Notes: generated by a model from the letters alone, not told the origin. A DNA stretch of 64,000 nt from Pseudonocardia abyssalis (GCF_019263705.2 NZ_JADQDK010000001.1:3410001-3474000), one strand, 5' to 3'; positions 35,200 through 45,018 are shown, numbered from the stretch's first letter. Made by a program: numbers and translations.

Positions 35200-36984
35200 T
35201 CAGCGGGCCGCGTAGTCGCGGAACCCGTGCCCGGTCTTGCGCCCGAGGCGCCCGGCCGTGACCAGGTGCTCCAGCAGCGGGGCGGGGGCGAAACCGGACT
35301 CGCGGAACTCCAGGTAGAGCGACCGCTCGATGGCCAGCGACACGTCGAGGCCGACCACGTCGAGCAGCTCGAAGGGCCCCATCGGCAGCGCACAGCCGGT
35401 CTTCATGGCCGCGTCGATGTCGTCGGCGGTCGCGTAGTGCGCCTCGAGCATCTTGACGGCGTCGTTGAGGTACGGGAACAGCAGCGCGTTGACGATGAAC
35501 CCGGCGCGGTCGCCGCAGCTCACCGGCACCTTCCCGATCCGTTCGCACAGTGCGAGGATCGACGCCGCGACGTCGGGCGCGGTGGTGATCGTGGAGACGA
35601 CCTCCACCAGCTTCATCGCCGGGGCCGGGTTGAAGAAGTGCATCCCGATGACGTCCTGGGGCCGCGACGTGGCCGCCGCGCACTCCACGACCGGCAGCGA
35701 CGAGGTGGTGGTCGCGAGGATGGCACCGGGCTTGCAGATCTCGTCGAGGGCCGCGAACACCGCCCGCTTGACGTCGAGCTCCTCGGCGATGGCCTCGACG
35801 ACGAGGTCGACGTCGGCGAAGTCCTCGAGCCGGGTGGTGCCGGTGATCCGCGCGAGGGTGGCGTCCTTGTCCTCCTCGGTGACCTTCCCGCGGACGACGG
35901 CCTTCTCCAGCGACTTCTTGATCCCCGCGATCGACGCGGCCACCTTGGAGTCGCTGCGGCCGCGGACGATCACGTCGAGCCCGGCGGTCGCGAGCACCTG
36001 AACGATGCCCGAGGCCATCGTGCCGGTGCCGACGACGCCGACCCGGGAGATGTCACGGACCGTGAGGTCGTCGGGGACGGTGCCCGACGGCGTCAGCGCG
36101 TCGGCGACGACCTCGGAGCTGTGCGGCTTCGCGTAGGAGTAGAAGCCGCGTCCGCTCTTACGACCCAGCAACCCCGCAGTGATCATCTGCTTGAGCACCG
36201 GCGCCGGGGCGTGGGTCTGGTTGCGCGACTGCTTGTACATCGTGTCGAGGATCTCGTAGCTCGTGTCGAGCCCGATCAGGTCGAGCAGCGCGAGCGGGCC
36301 CATCGGATAGCCGCAGCCGAAGCGCATGGCGGCGTCGAGGTCCTCACGGCTGGCGTAGCGCTGCTCGTACATCTTGGCGGCGTGGTTGAGGTAGCCGAAC
36401 AGCAGCGCGTTGGCGATGAAGCCGGCGCGGTCGCCGATGACGACCGGCACCTTGTCGAGCGTGGCCGCGAACGCCGCGACGTCGTCGGCGACGTCCTGCT
36501 CGGTGACGACCGTGCGCACGATCTCGACGAGCTTCTGCACCGGCGCCGGGTTGAAGAAGTGCAGGCCGATGACCTTGCCGGGCCGCCCGGTGCGGACCGC
36601 GAGCTCGGTGACCGACAGCGACGAGGTGTTGGACGCGAGCACGACCTCGGGGCGGCACACCTTGTCGAGCTCGGCGAACACCTTCGCCTTGAGGTCGAGG
36701 CTCTCCGGCACCGCCTCGATGACGAGGTCGGCGTCGGCGAGGTCGGCCAGCGAGGTGCTGGTGGTGATCCGGCCCAGGAGCGCGTCGGCGTCCTGCTGCG
36801 TCAGCTTGCCTCGACCCACGGCCCGGGACGTGGAGGTCGCCAGGTGGGTGCGCCCGCGCTCCACGGCCTCGGCGTCGGTCTCGACGGCGATCACCTGCAG
36901 CCCCTTGCGGGCGAAGACCTCGACGATGCCCGCACCCATGGTGCCCAGGCCGACCACTCCGACCGTCCGGAACTCGCGTGCCAC
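35200..36984 (-). CDS. Tandem 3-hydroxyacyl-CoA dehydrogenase (two fused HBD units)
   Basis: A 594-residue protein made of two complete 3-hydroxybutyryl-CoA dehydrogenases joined head to tail. Each unit has its own NAD-binding GxGxxG (VGVVGLGTMGAGI near 10, VGVVGTGTMASGI near 310), its own catalytic His segment (GLHFFNPAP, GMHFFNPAP) and its own C-terminal helical domain ending GRKSGRGFYSYA and GRKTGHGFRDYA. Ordinary bacterial Hbd is about 285 residues. It would make or use 3-hydroxybutyryl-CoA between thiolase and crotonyl-CoA. The GTG at 36984 is set by a GGAGG site upstream. Confidence 0.92.
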   Translation of the reverse strand: MAREFRTVGVVGLGTMGAGIVEVFARKGLQVIAVETDAEAVERGRTHLATSTSRAVGRGKLTQQDADALLGRITTSTSLADLADADLVIEAVPESLDLKAKVFAELDKVCRPEVVLASNTSSLSVTELAVRTGRPGKVIGLHFFNPAPVQKLVEIVRTVVTEQDVADDVAAFAATLDKVPVVIGDRAGFIANALLFGYLNHAAKMYEQRYASREDLDAAMRFGCGYPMGPLALLDLIGLDTSYEILDTMYKQSRNQTHAPAPVLKQMITAGLLGRKSGRGFYSYAKPHSSEVVADALTPSGTVPDDLTVRDISRVGVVGTGTMASGIVQVLATAGLDVIVRGRSDSKVAASIAGIKKSLEKAVVRGKVTEEDKDATLARITGTTRLEDFADVDLVVEAIAEELDVKRAVFAALDEICKPGAILATTTSSLPVVECAAATSRPQDVIGMHFFNPAPAMKLVEVVSTITTAPDVAASILALCERIGKVPVSCGDRAGFIVNALLFPYLNDAVKMLEAHYATADDIDAAMKTGCALPMGPFELLDVVGLDVSLAIERSLYLEFRESGFAPAPLLEHLVTAGRLGRKTGHGFRDYAAR

Positions 36985-37056
36985 GCTGTGTACCTCCGCC
37001 GTTGGGGGATGAACCGACCCGCATCCTCCCATGTCAGGCGGACCCGACCGTGTGAG

Positions 37057-38529
37057 CTACCTCCCCCGCAGCACCCGGACCAACCCGACCAGCGCCCCCA
37101 TCCCGGCCGCGGTCCGCTTGAAGCTGGTCACGGCGATGGGCAGGGCGAACCGCTGCCGCGCGACGGCCTGCGGGCGGGTGAACTCGCGCAGCCCGTCCGC
37201 ACCGTGGATGCGCCCGAACCCGGAGTCGCCCACTCCCCCGAAGGGCAGAGCGGGGATGCCGGCGAAGGAGATCACGCTGTTGACCGACACCATCCCGCAG
37301 CGCAGCCGGGCCGCGATCTCGGCGCCGCGGGCCGCCGAGAAGACGGTGGCGCCCAGGCCGTAACCGGTGGCGTTGGCGCGGCGCACGGCCTCGTCGACGT
37401 CGGGCACCCGGTTGACGACGAGCAGCGGCCCGAACGTCTCCTCCGTGACGGCCGTGGAGTCCTCGGGCACGTCGGTGAGCACGACGGGCTCGACGAGCCG
37501 GGCGTCGGCGCTGCCCGCCCCGCCGACCAGCGCGGTGGCCCCGCGGGCGAGGGCGTCGTCGATCTGGCCCTTCACCACCGCGCTCTGCGACTCCATCGTC
37601 ATCGGGCCGAACTCCCGGCCCGGCTGCAGCGCCCGGGCCTTCGCCACGACCTTGTCGGTGAACTGCTGCGCCACCGCGTCGACGACGTAGACGCGCTCCA
37701 CCCCGACGCACGTCTGCCCGGCGTTGGACATGCCGCCCCAGACGGCGGCGTCGGCGGCGGCCTCCAGGTCGGCGTCGGCGTCGACGATCAGCGCGTCCTT
37801 GCCCCCGCACTCCATGAGCACCGGGGTCAGCGTCTCCGCGCACGCGGCCATCACCCGCTTCGCGGTGGCCGTCGAGCCCGTGAAAGCGATCTTGGCGACA
37901 CCCGAGCGGCACAGTGCCGCGCCCGTCTCGCCGTACCCGGTGACGACCTGGAACAGCGGCCGACCGCCGACGATCTCGGCGAGCGAGTCGACCAGCGCGA
38001 CGCCGACCCCGGGCGTCAGCTCGCTGGGCTTGAACACGACCGCGTTGCCTGCGGCGAGGGCGTAGGCGATCGAGCCCATCGGCGTGAAGACCGGGTAGTT
38101 CCACGGCCCGATGACGCCGACGACGCCGAGCGGCGCGTACTCCAGTGTGGCCGCCTGGTTGGCCATCAGCAGGCCGGACGACACGCCGCGCCGCCCGAGG
38201 GTCTTCGCCGCGTGCTTCGCGGCCCAGTCGAGGTGGTCGATCGCCAGCACCAGCTCCAGGCGGGCGTCGTCGAAGGGCTTGCCGGTCTCGGCGGAGACGA
38301 TCCGGGCGAGGCCGTCGAGCCCGCGGACCAGGGCGCGGCGCCACTGGACCAGTAGCGTGCGGCGGCCGTCGAAGCCCAGGTCGGCCCACCAGGCCGCGGC
38401 CTCGGCCGCCCGGGCGACCGCTGCGTCGACGTCGACCGCCGAGTGCACCGGATGGGTGCCCACGACCTCCCCGGTGCGCGGGTCGGTGGAGGTGAAGGTG
38501 GCCTGCGCGGGCGCGTCGGTGACGGTCAT
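37057..38529 (-). CDS. Aldehyde dehydrogenase (NAD(P)-dependent)
   Basis: A 490-residue ALDH-superfamily enzyme. The cofactor region is GVVGVIGPWNYPV with KPSE; the general base is E240 in LMECGGKD and the catalytic Cys C274 in NAGQTCVGVERVYV. The C-terminal stretch FKRTAAGMGALVGLVRVLRGR is basic and amphipathic, as in the fatty-aldehyde/succinate-semialdehyde-like actinobacterial group, and may touch the membrane. The substrate is not determined. It is followed by the tandem dehydrogenase gene after 72 bases. Confidence 0.92.
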   Translation of the reverse strand: MTVTDAPAQATFTSTDPRTGEVVGTHPVHSAVDVDAAVARAAEAAAWWADLGFDGRRTLLVQWRRALVRGLDGLARIVSAETGKPFDDARLELVLAIDHLDWAAKHAAKTLGRRGVSSGLLMANQAATLEYAPLGVVGVIGPWNYPVFTPMGSIAYALAAGNAVVFKPSELTPGVGVALVDSLAEIVGGRPLFQVVTGYGETGAALCRSGVAKIAFTGSTATAKRVMAACAETLTPVLMECGGKDALIVDADADLEAAADAAVWGGMSNAGQTCVGVERVYVVDAVAQQFTDKVVAKARALQPGREFGPMTMESQSAVVKGQIDDALARGATALVGGAGSADARLVEPVVLTDVPEDSTAVTEETFGPLLVVNRVPDVDEAVRRANATGYGLGATVFSAARGAEIAARLRCGMVSVNSVISFAGIPALPFGGVGDSGFGRIHGADGLREFTRPQAVARQRFALPIAVTSFKRTAAGMGALVGLVRVLRGR

Positions 38530-38603
38530 TACCGAAGGGTAGGACGTCCGCGGCGGCCCGCGCAGGCCGTCCCCGGCCCACCGGGGCCGGTACGGTCCGC
38601 GCC

Positions 38604-39251
38604 ATGACCGACGCTCTGCTCACGGCCCGGGACATCGACGGCGAGGGGCTCACGGACTGGCGCCCGATGTTCGACGAGCTCAAGGCCCGCTTCCGCACCG
38701 GTGACTTCGCCTCGGCGCTGGAGCTGGTGAACCGCATCGGGGCCGCGGCGGAGGAGGCGAACCACCACCCGGACCTGGGGCTGACCTGGGGGCGCGTCGA
38801 CGTACGGCTGTCCTCGCACGACGTCGGCGGGCTGACGCGGCGCGACGTCCGGCTCGCCCGCACCATATCGACGATCGCCGCGGACCTCGGCGCGACGGCC
38901 GAGACCGATGCGCTCAGCACGGTGGAGCTCGCGCTCGACACCCCCGACCACGCGGCGATCCGGCCGTTCTGGGCCGCCGTGCTCGGCTACGGGCCGGGGA
39001 CGCCCGACGAGATCGTCGACCCGACCGGGATGCACCCGACGATCTGGTTCCAGGAGTCCGCCGGTGGCGAGGCGCCGCAGCGCTGGCACCTCGACGTGCG
39101 GGTCCCGCCGGAGGTCGCCGAGGGTCGCGTCCGGGCTGCGCTGGAGGCGGGCGGCACGCTGGTCGGCGACACCGAGGCCCCGGCGTTCTGGGTCCTCGCC
39201 GACGCCCAGGGCAACCAGGCGTGCGTCACGACCTGGCAGGGCCGCGACTGA
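38604..39251 (+). CDS. Pterin-4a-carbinolamine dehydratase-like domain fused to VOC domain
   Basis: A 215-residue fusion. Residues 1-98 match the PCD/DCoH family: EEANHHPDLGLTWGRVDVRL has the conserved HHP (54-56) and the later DVGGLTRRDVRLA segment. Residues 102-215 are a glyoxalase-like VOC half-domain (FWAAVLGYGPG, RWHLDVRVPPE, FWVLADAQGNQACV). PCD enzymes recycle 4a-hydroxytetrahydrobiopterin; the VOC partner has no assigned substrate. TACGGT (38591-38596) is 7 bases before the ATG. It is divergent from the aldehyde dehydrogenase. Confidence 0.85.
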   Translation: MTDALLTARDIDGEGLTDWRPMFDELKARFRTGDFASALELVNRIGAAAEEANHHPDLGLTWGRVDVRLSSHDVGGLTRRDVRLARTISTIAADLGATAETDALSTVELALDTPDHAAIRPFWAAVLGYGPGTPDEIVDPTGMHPTIWFQESAGGEAPQRWHLDVRVPPEVAEGRVRAALEAGGTLVGDTEAPAFWVLADAQGNQACVTTWQGRD

Positions 39252-39276
39252 CGGGTGCGGGAACGGCGACGCGGGG

Positions 39277-39936
39277 TCAGAACAGGCGCAGGTCCTTCGA
39301 CTCCGTCCCCCGCAGCGTGTCGTAGTCGACCACCACGCAGCGGATGCCCCGGTCCTCGGCCAGCGTGCGGGCCTGCGGCTTGATCTGCTGCGCCGCGTAG
39401 ACGCCGGTGACGGGGGCGAGCAGCGGGTCTCGGTTCATCAGCTCGAGGTAGCGGGTGAGCTGCTCGACGCCGTCGATCTCGCCTCGGCGCTTCACCTCGA
39501 TCGCGACGTGCCGCCCGGCCGGGTCGCGGCACAGCAGGTCGACCGGGCCGATCGCCGTCATGTACTCGCGGCGGACCAGCGTGAAGTCATCGCCCAGGAC
39601 CGTCGGGTGGGCGGCGAGCAGCTCCTGCAGGTGCGCCTCGACGCCGTCCTTGACCAGCCCGGGATCGACGCCGAGCTCGTGGCTCGAGTCGTGCAGAACC
39701 TCCTCGATGGTGATGACGAGCGACTCGTCGGCCTTGTTGCGGACGGTCCAGACGCCGGGCTCCTCGGAGAGCCAGCACGGCGGGCTCATCCAGTTCAGCG
39801 GCTTGTAGGCGCGGTCGTCGGCGTGGATGCTCACCGACCCGTCCGCCTTGACCAGCAGCAACCGCGGGGCCATCGGCAGGTGGGCGGTGAGGCGGCCGAC
39901 GTAGTCGACCTGGCAACGAGCGATGACGAGGCGCAC
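39277..39936 (-). CDS. nucS: Mismatch-specific endonuclease NucS
   Basis: A 219-residue EndoMS/NucS nuclease, central to the non-canonical mismatch repair of actinobacteria that lack MutS/MutL. The N-terminal dimer/DNA-binding domain ([40 protein letters not shown]) and the PD-(D/E)XK nuclease core ([32 protein letters not shown]) are near-identical to my memory of the mycobacterial protein. It ends in DLRLF, resembling a beta-clamp-binding tail. The GTG at 39936 is chosen because TAGGGT precedes it by 8 bases; that element overlaps the stop codon of the upstream LuxR-type gene. Confidence 0.96.
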   Translation of the reverse strand: MRLVIARCQVDYVGRLTAHLPMAPRLLLVKADGSVSIHADDRAYKPLNWMSPPCWLSEEPGVWTVRNKADESLVITIEEVLHDSSHELGVDPGLVKDGVEAHLQELLAAHPTVLGDDFTLVRREYMTAIGPVDLLCRDPAGRHVAIEVKRRGEIDGVEQLTRYLELMNRDPLLAPVTGVYAAQQIKPQARTLAEDRGIRCVVVDYDTLRGTESKDLRLF

Positions 39937-39947
39937 GGCGAGCGACC

Positions 39948-42683
39948 CTACTGCTCGTGCCTCACGACCCACGCGGCGATCTGGCTGCGCCCGGAGAACC
40001 CCAGCTTGGCCAGCACGTGCTGCACGTGGGTCTCCACGGTGCGCTCGGAGATGTGCGCGGTGGCGGCGATCTGCCGGTTCGTGAGGCCCTGGCCGACGAG
40101 CCGGGCGATCTCGGTCTCGCGGGGGCTGAGCACCCCGCCGTCGCGCAGCCCGGCGGCGAGCTCAGCCGCGGCGGCCCGCAGCGGGGCCATCCCGATCCGG
40201 CCGGCCGCCTCCCCCGCCGCGCGGGCCGCCGCCGATGCGGCGTCGGCGTCGCCACCGCGCCCGCGCTGCCGCAATGCCACGGCGAGCCGGTACCGGGCCT
40301 GCGCCGCCCAGGGCACCAGGCCCGCGGCGTCGTTCGCGGCCACGGCGCCCTCCAGGTGGCGCACCGCGACGTCCGGACGGCCCGCGCCGAGCGCCGCGAC
40401 CCCGAGCGGGCCACGCACCGAGCCGTGGGTCGTGATGGCCCCGGCCCCGCCGACGACGTGCAGGTCGGCGTGCGGGAGCAGCAGGCGGTGGGAGACCTCC
40501 GCGGTCGCGGCGTCACCCAGGTCGGTGGCCAGCTCCGCCCGCCACGACTCCAGCGGGAGCGCGATGAACGACGGGATCCGCGGCGAGCCCGCCTGCGGCA
40601 GCCCCGCGTACCAGGTCCGGGCCTCGTCGGGCCGCCCGCCGTCGAGCAGCCAGCGCGCGTAGGCCGCGCAGCCCAGCGCCGCGAACGGCGAGTGCAGCTC
40701 GGGTGAGGCGTGGAACCAGGCGAGATCGCCCGGGGACTCGCCGGTGCAACGGGCCAGGATGATCCGCAGCACGAGGGCCGTGGCCACCGCGCCGTCGTCG
40801 CCGCCGCGCCGGACCAGGTCGAGGGCCTCGTCGTTGAGCCGCACCGCCTCGCCGAACCGGCCGCGGCCGAACGCCAGCGCGAACCGGCCGCGCAGCAGGT
40901 GCAGCCGCGCCAGCGGCCGCCGCAGCCGCACGACGACCGGCTCGACGCGGTCCAGCTCCGCCTCCGCATCCGCGACGCGCCCGGCCTGGAGCAGTGCGTC
41001 GAACCGCCAGAGGTGACCCCACAGCTCGTCCGCGGGGTCGCCGGTGCGCTGCGCGACCGCGAGCAGCCGGCCACCGAGCACGAGCCGCTCCGCACAGCCG
41101 TCGGCCCCCGCGCGGGCGAGCTGCCGCGCCCGCAGGGCGTCACCGAGCGCGGCGGGGTCGTCCAGCCGCTCGGCCATGGCGAGCGCCTGCGCACTCGCCC
41201 GCGACATCACCGCGGGGTCGACGGCGAAGACCGTGCTGTGGGCGAACTGGGCGAGCAGCCGGCAGCGCAACGGGTCGTCGACGTCGGGGAGGCCCGCGAG
41301 CGCGTCGGTGCACCAGCCGCGCACCTCGTCGAGCCATCCCGCGTGCGACACCCCGGGGAGCACGAGCGTCGCCCGGCCGAGCGCGGCGGCGTCCCCGAGG
41401 TGCCGGGCCAGGTCGGCAGCGGCCCGGCACGCGGCCATGGCGGCGGTCACGTCGTGGCACCGGGCCTGCGCCTCCGCTGTGGCCAGCAGCAGCTCCAGGC
41501 GCCCGGCCGGGCCGAGCACCCCGCGCGAGGCGTCGAGGGCGCCGTCGTAGAACCGGGCCGCGTCCTCGTGGGCCCGCCGCGCGGTGGCCTGCTCGCCCGC
41601 CCGGCGGGCCCAGCCGACCGCTGCCGCCCGGTCCCCGTGCGGCAGCGCGGCGAGGGCATGCGCGGCCAGTTCCGGGAGCACGTCGGGATCGTCGGCGTGC
41701 GGGGCGAGCACCGCGGTGGCCCGGGCGTGCACCCGGCCGGCGTCGGCGTCGGCCAGCACCGCCTCGCGCACCAGGTCGTGGGAGAACCGCAGGACCATGC
41801 GGCCGGCAGGGCGCTCCAGCACGCCGTCCGCCACGGCGGGCGCGAGATCGTCGAGGACCCGGTCCGCGGGCAGTCCCGCGACGCCGCCGAGCAGGTCGAG
41901 ATCGATCTCGCGGCCCAGCACGGCGGCCGGCACGAGCAGGTCGCGGCAGGCGGGCGGCAGCCGGTCGAGCCGGGCGCGCACGACGTCGCGGACGCCGGCC
42001 GGCACCGCGTCGTCCGGGGTGCCCGCGCGCCAGGCGCGGACGAGCTCGCCGACCAGGAACGGGTTGCCGCCCGCGCGGCCGGCGATCGTCGCGGCCCGGC
42101 CGGGCGGGACCCCGGGCAGCGCGCAGCCGATCTCGCCCGCGGTGAGGCCCCGCAGCGCGATCCGGTCCCCGGGCAGCGCGGCGGGTGCCCCACCCGCCCG
42201 GCAGGTGCCGACGACGAGCAGCCGCGCCCCCGCCGCCTCCCGCGCGACGTGGGCGAGCAGGGCCACCGAGGCGGGATCGGCCCACTGCAGGTCGTCGAGG
42301 ACGACCACGAGCCCGGTGCCCGACGCCACGGCGCCGAGGAACCCGGTCACCGCGTCGGCGAGGGCGAAGCGGTCGCCCGGCCCGTCCCCGGCCGCCCCGG
42401 CGGCGACCGGGGCGACGTCACCGGGCAGTTCCTCCGGCCAGGACCGCAGCACCCGGCGCCACGGCCAGTAGGCGGGCGCCCCGGGGACGTCGGTGCACCC
42501 GCCCCACAGCACCGGCACCGCCCGGGCGCTCGCGAGCCGCCCGAACTCCGCGGCCAGCCGCGACTTGCCGATACCCGGCTCCCCGACCAGCAGCACGACG
42601 CCCGCCAGGCCGTCGAGGGCACCGTCCAGCCGCGCCACGAGCTCGTCCAGCTCGGCCGCACGCCCGACGAACCTCGGCTCCAC
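39948..42683 (-). CDS. LuxR-family regulator with AAA/NB-ARC-type ATPase (LAL type)
   Basis: A 911-residue large ATP-binding LuxR regulator. It starts [20 protein letters not shown] with Walker A GEPGIGKS (34-41) and Walker [13 protein letters not shown], then helical TPR-like sensor repeats over about 350-840, and a C-terminal LuxR helix-turn-helix ([37 protein letters not shown]). The GTG at 42683 follows a GGGAGGC site. It is divergent from an amidohydrolase gene with a palindrome between them, so that gene is the obvious candidate target. The inducer is unknown. Confidence 0.92.
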   Translation of the reverse strand: MEPRFVGRAAELDELVARLDGALDGLAGVVLLVGEPGIGKSRLAAEFGRLASARAVPVLWGGCTDVPGAPAYWPWRRVLRSWPEELPGDVAPVAAGAAGDGPGDRFALADAVTGFLGAVASGTGLVVVLDDLQWADPASVALLAHVAREAAGARLLVVGTCRAGGAPAALPGDRIALRGLTAGEIGCALPGVPPGRAATIAGRAGGNPFLVGELVRAWRAGTPDDAVPAGVRDVVRARLDRLPPACRDLLVPAAVLGREIDLDLLGGVAGLPADRVLDDLAPAVADGVLERPAGRMVLRFSHDLVREAVLADADAGRVHARATAVLAPHADDPDVLPELAAHALAALPHGDRAAAVGWARRAGEQATARRAHEDAARFYDGALDASRGVLGPAGRLELLLATAEAQARCHDVTAAMAACRAAADLARHLGDAAALGRATLVLPGVSHAGWLDEVRGWCTDALAGLPDVDDPLRCRLLAQFAHSTVFAVDPAVMSRASAQALAMAERLDDPAALGDALRARQLARAGADGCAERLVLGGRLLAVAQRTGDPADELWGHLWRFDALLQAGRVADAEAELDRVEPVVVRLRRPLARLHLLRGRFALAFGRGRFGEAVRLNDEALDLVRRGGDDGAVATALVLRIILARCTGESPGDLAWFHASPELHSPFAALGCAAYARWLLDGGRPDEARTWYAGLPQAGSPRIPSFIALPLESWRAELATDLGDAATAEVSHRLLLPHADLHVVGGAGAITTHGSVRGPLGVAALGAGRPDVAVRHLEGAVAANDAAGLVPWAAQARYRLAVALRQRGRGGDADAASAAARAAGEAAGRIGMAPLRAAAAELAAGLRDGGVLSPRETEIARLVGQGLTNRQIAATAHISERTVETHVQHVLAKLGFSGRSQIAAWVVRHEQ

Positions 42684-42716
42684 TCCGCCTCCCGCTCCCG
42701 TGAGCGGCGTAGCAGT

Positions 42717-42739
42717 ACCACGGATACGTGGTTTCCACG
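42717..42739. promoter_or_regulatory. Triple half-site operator candidate, LuxR/amidohydrolase region
   Basis: ACCACG-GATA-CGTGGT (42717-42732) overlaps CGTGG-TTT-CCACG (42727-42739), giving three CCACG-type half-sites in alternating orientation in the 91-base gap between divergent genes. Confidence 0.5.
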
Positions 42740-42774
42740 ATGGCCCGCGCGCCGGACGGTCGTACACACCAGCC

Positions 42775-43965
42775 ATGAACCGAACCGCCCTGCGCGCCGC
42801 CCGCCTCTTCGACGGCACCACCTGCACCGACGACCCGCTCGTCCTCGTGGCCGACGGCCGCGTCACCGAGGTCCGGCACGGCCGCGACGCCCCGGTCCCC
42901 GACGACGCCGAGCTCGTCGACCTGCCCGGCGCGACGCTGCTGCCCGGTCTCGTCGACACCCACGTCCACCTCTCCTTCGACAGCGGGCCGGACCCGGTCG
43001 CGGCGCTCGCCGACCGCGACGAGGACGCCCTGCTGACGGCGATGGCGGTCGCGGCCGACCAGCAGCTGGCCGCCGGGGTGACGACGGTCCGCGACCTGGG
43101 CGACCGCGGCTTCGCGGCGCTGCGGCTGCGCGAGCGCGGCGGCCGGTTGCCGACGATCGTCGCCGCCGGGCCCCCGATCACCTCGCCGGGCGGGCACTGC
43201 CACTTCCTCGGCGGGGTCGCCGAGGGCGTCGCGGGCGTGCGGGCCGCGGTGCGCACGTACGCCGAGCGCGGCGTCGACGTCATCAAGGTGATGGCCAGCG
43301 GCGGCATGCTGACCGAGGGCACCGACGTGGCGGGCGCGCAGTTCTCCGCGGCCGAGCTGCGGGTCGTGGTGGAGGAGGCGCACCGGCACGGGCTGCCGGT
43401 CACCGCGCACGCGCACGCCCTGGACGCCGTGCGGGACGCCGTCGCCGCGCGGGTCGACGGCATCGAGCACTGCACCTGCTTCGACGGCGAGCGGGTCGTG
43501 CTGCCACCGGAGCTGGCCGACGCGATCGTCACGCGGCGCATCGCGATCGGGTCGACGGTCGGCATCGCGCCCCTGCCCGACGGGATGCGGCCGCCACCGC
43601 TGCTCGCGAAGATCCTGCCCGGCGTGCTCGCCGCGCACGCACGTCTGATCCGGGCGGGGGCGCTCGTCGTGGCCGGGACCGACGCGGGCATCGCGCCGCC
43701 CAAGCCGCACGGGGTGCTCCCCCGCGGCCTCGGGCAGCTCGTCGAGCTGGGGATGACACCGCTGGAGGCGCTGCGGGCCGGTACCGCCACAGCGGCGCAG
43801 GTGTGCGGGCTGGGTGAGCGCAAGGGCCGTGTCGCCCCCGGGTACGACGCCGACCTCCTGGCCGTGGCGGGCGACCCGGCAGCCGACATCGGTGCGTTGC
43901 TGTCCCCGGTCGCGGTGCTGGTGGCCGGCGAGGTCGTGCGGCGGGCCGCGGGGGTGGCATCGTGA
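42775..43965 (+). CDS. Amidohydrolase (imidazolonepropionase/prolidase-like)
   Basis: A 396-residue metal-dependent hydrolase of the amidohydrolase superfamily. Metal ligands are visible: DTHVHLS (HxH, about 61-63), the bridging Lys in VDVIKVMASGG, the later His residues in VTAHAHAL and IEHCTCF, and the catalytic Asp in VVAGTDAGI. The C-terminal segment AQVCGLGERKGRVAPGYDADLL is typical of prolidase-like and imidazolonepropionase-related members. The substrate is unknown, and no signal peptide is present. It is divergent from a large LuxR-type regulator. Confidence 0.9.
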   Translation: MNRTALRAARLFDGTTCTDDPLVLVADGRVTEVRHGRDAPVPDDAELVDLPGATLLPGLVDTHVHLSFDSGPDPVAALADRDEDALLTAMAVAADQQLAAGVTTVRDLGDRGFAALRLRERGGRLPTIVAAGPPITSPGGHCHFLGGVAEGVAGVRAAVRTYAERGVDVIKVMASGGMLTEGTDVAGAQFSAAELRVVVEEAHRHGLPVTAHAHALDAVRDAVAARVDGIEHCTCFDGERVVLPPELADAIVTRRIAIGSTVGIAPLPDGMRPPPLLAKILPGVLAAHARLIRAGALVVAGTDAGIAPPKPHGVLPRGLGQLVELGMTPLEALRAGTATAAQVCGLGERKGRVAPGYDADLLAVAGDPAADIGALLSPVAVLVAGEVVRRAAGVAS

Positions 43966-44038
43966 ACGAGCGGTGGGCGGCGCTGCTCCGTAGCCTGGCC
44001 ACCGACAACGGCTGGGCGCACGCCTGGCTCTGGGTCGG

Positions 44039-45013
44039 TTACCCGGTGCCGGTGTTGTGGGCGGCGAGCGCGAGCCCCGCGGCCCGCAGCGCCGAGCGCA
44101 GCTCGGGCGGGTCGAGCGCCTCGACCTCCCCCGCGAGCCCGACGAGCTGACCGGCGGCCACCCGCACGTCCTCGACGTCGAGCCGCACCTCGCGCCATCC
44201 GTCGGTGTCGGGGTCGCCCGCGTTCGTGAGCGCCGTGGCCGCGGCGTCGGCGTCGACGACGCGCGGGAGGCGTGTGAGCGCACCGGGCCCGAGCCGCAGC
44301 CGCACCGTGGCGCGCAGCATCGTCGACTCGAAGCCCGCCGACGCGCCCGCCCACCAGGTCGGGAGGTCGAAGTCGGGCGGCCGCACGAAGCGCTCGCCGG
44401 TCGGCTCCGCGTCGACGATCCGGTCCACCCGGAACATGAGCACCCGCCCGCCGGAGTCCGCGGACAGGTACCAGGTGCCCGCCTTCATCACCAGGCCGAG
44501 CGGGTCGAGCTCACGCTGCACCACCTCGTCGCGACGCCGGTAGCCGATCCGCAACCGCTGCTGCTCCCACACCGCCGCGGCGACGGTGTCGAGGTGCGGC
44601 ACCTCGTGCGGGCGGTGGAACCAGCCGGGCGCGTCGAGGTGGAAGCGCTCGGCGACGGTGCGGGCGTGCTCGCGCAACGACTCGGGCAGCGTCGCCAGCA
44701 GCTTGGCCTGCGCCCCCGCCAACGCGGCGCTCATCCCCAGGTCCGCGAGCACCTGCGGTGCCCCGACCGCGAACAGGGCGGCGGCCTCGTGCGCGGTGAG
44801 GCCGTCGAGCCGGGTGCGCCAGCCGTCGACCAGCCGGATCCCGCCGCCCGGCCCGGACTCGGTGAACAGCGGCACGCCCGCGTCGGCCAGCGCGGCGACG
44901 TCGCGGTAGATCGTGCGCTCGGAGACCTCCAGCTCGGCCGCGAGCTCGGCGGCCGTGGCCGCGCGCCGCCGTTGCAGCGTGAAGAGCAGGGTCACCAGCC
45001 GGGACGCGCGCAC
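44039..45013 (-). CDS. WYL-domain transcriptional regulator (YafY type)
   Basis: A 324-residue regulator. An N-terminal HTH_11 domain (RLVTLLFTLQRRRAATAAEL, VSERTIYRDVAALADAGVPL) is followed by a WYL ligand-sensing domain (RELDPLGLVMKAGTWYLSAD, FRVDRIVDAEPTGERF) and the WCX C-terminal extension. Such proteins respond to nucleotides or small ligands and often govern DNA-damage or defence genes. It is divergent from a NUDIX gene across only 17 bases with overlapping -10 elements, so the two are probably co-regulated. The GTG at 45013 is 6 bases from CAGTAT on its strand. Confidence 0.93.
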   Translation of the reverse strand: MRASRLVTLLFTLQRRRAATAAELAAELEVSERTIYRDVAALADAGVPLFTESGPGGGIRLVDGWRTRLDGLTAHEAAALFAVGAPQVLADLGMSAALAGAQAKLLATLPESLREHARTVAERFHLDAPGWFHRPHEVPHLDTVAAAVWEQQRLRIGYRRRDEVVQRELDPLGLVMKAGTWYLSADSGGRVLMFRVDRIVDAEPTGERFVRPPDFDLPTWWAGASAGFESTMLRATVRLRLGPGALTRLPRVVDADAAATALTNAGDPDTDGWREVRLDVEDVRVAAGQLVGLAGEVEALDPPELRSALRAAGLALAAHNTGTG

Positions 45014-45018
45014 CCCGC

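Noticed and set aside
43962..44150. A small frame starting at a GTG that overlaps the amidohydrolase stop
   Set aside because: After about 25 codons it runs antisense through the 3' end of the WYL gene and becomes Ser/Ala-rich. The remaining 73 bases of free sequence are too short to support a gene; it could be a remnant of one.
42684..44354. The upstream part of a 1468-codon minus frame ending in the LuxR-type gene
   Set aside because: Only the part from 42683 downward has LuxR/ATPase motifs. The rest is antisense to the amidohydrolase and starts inside the WYL gene.
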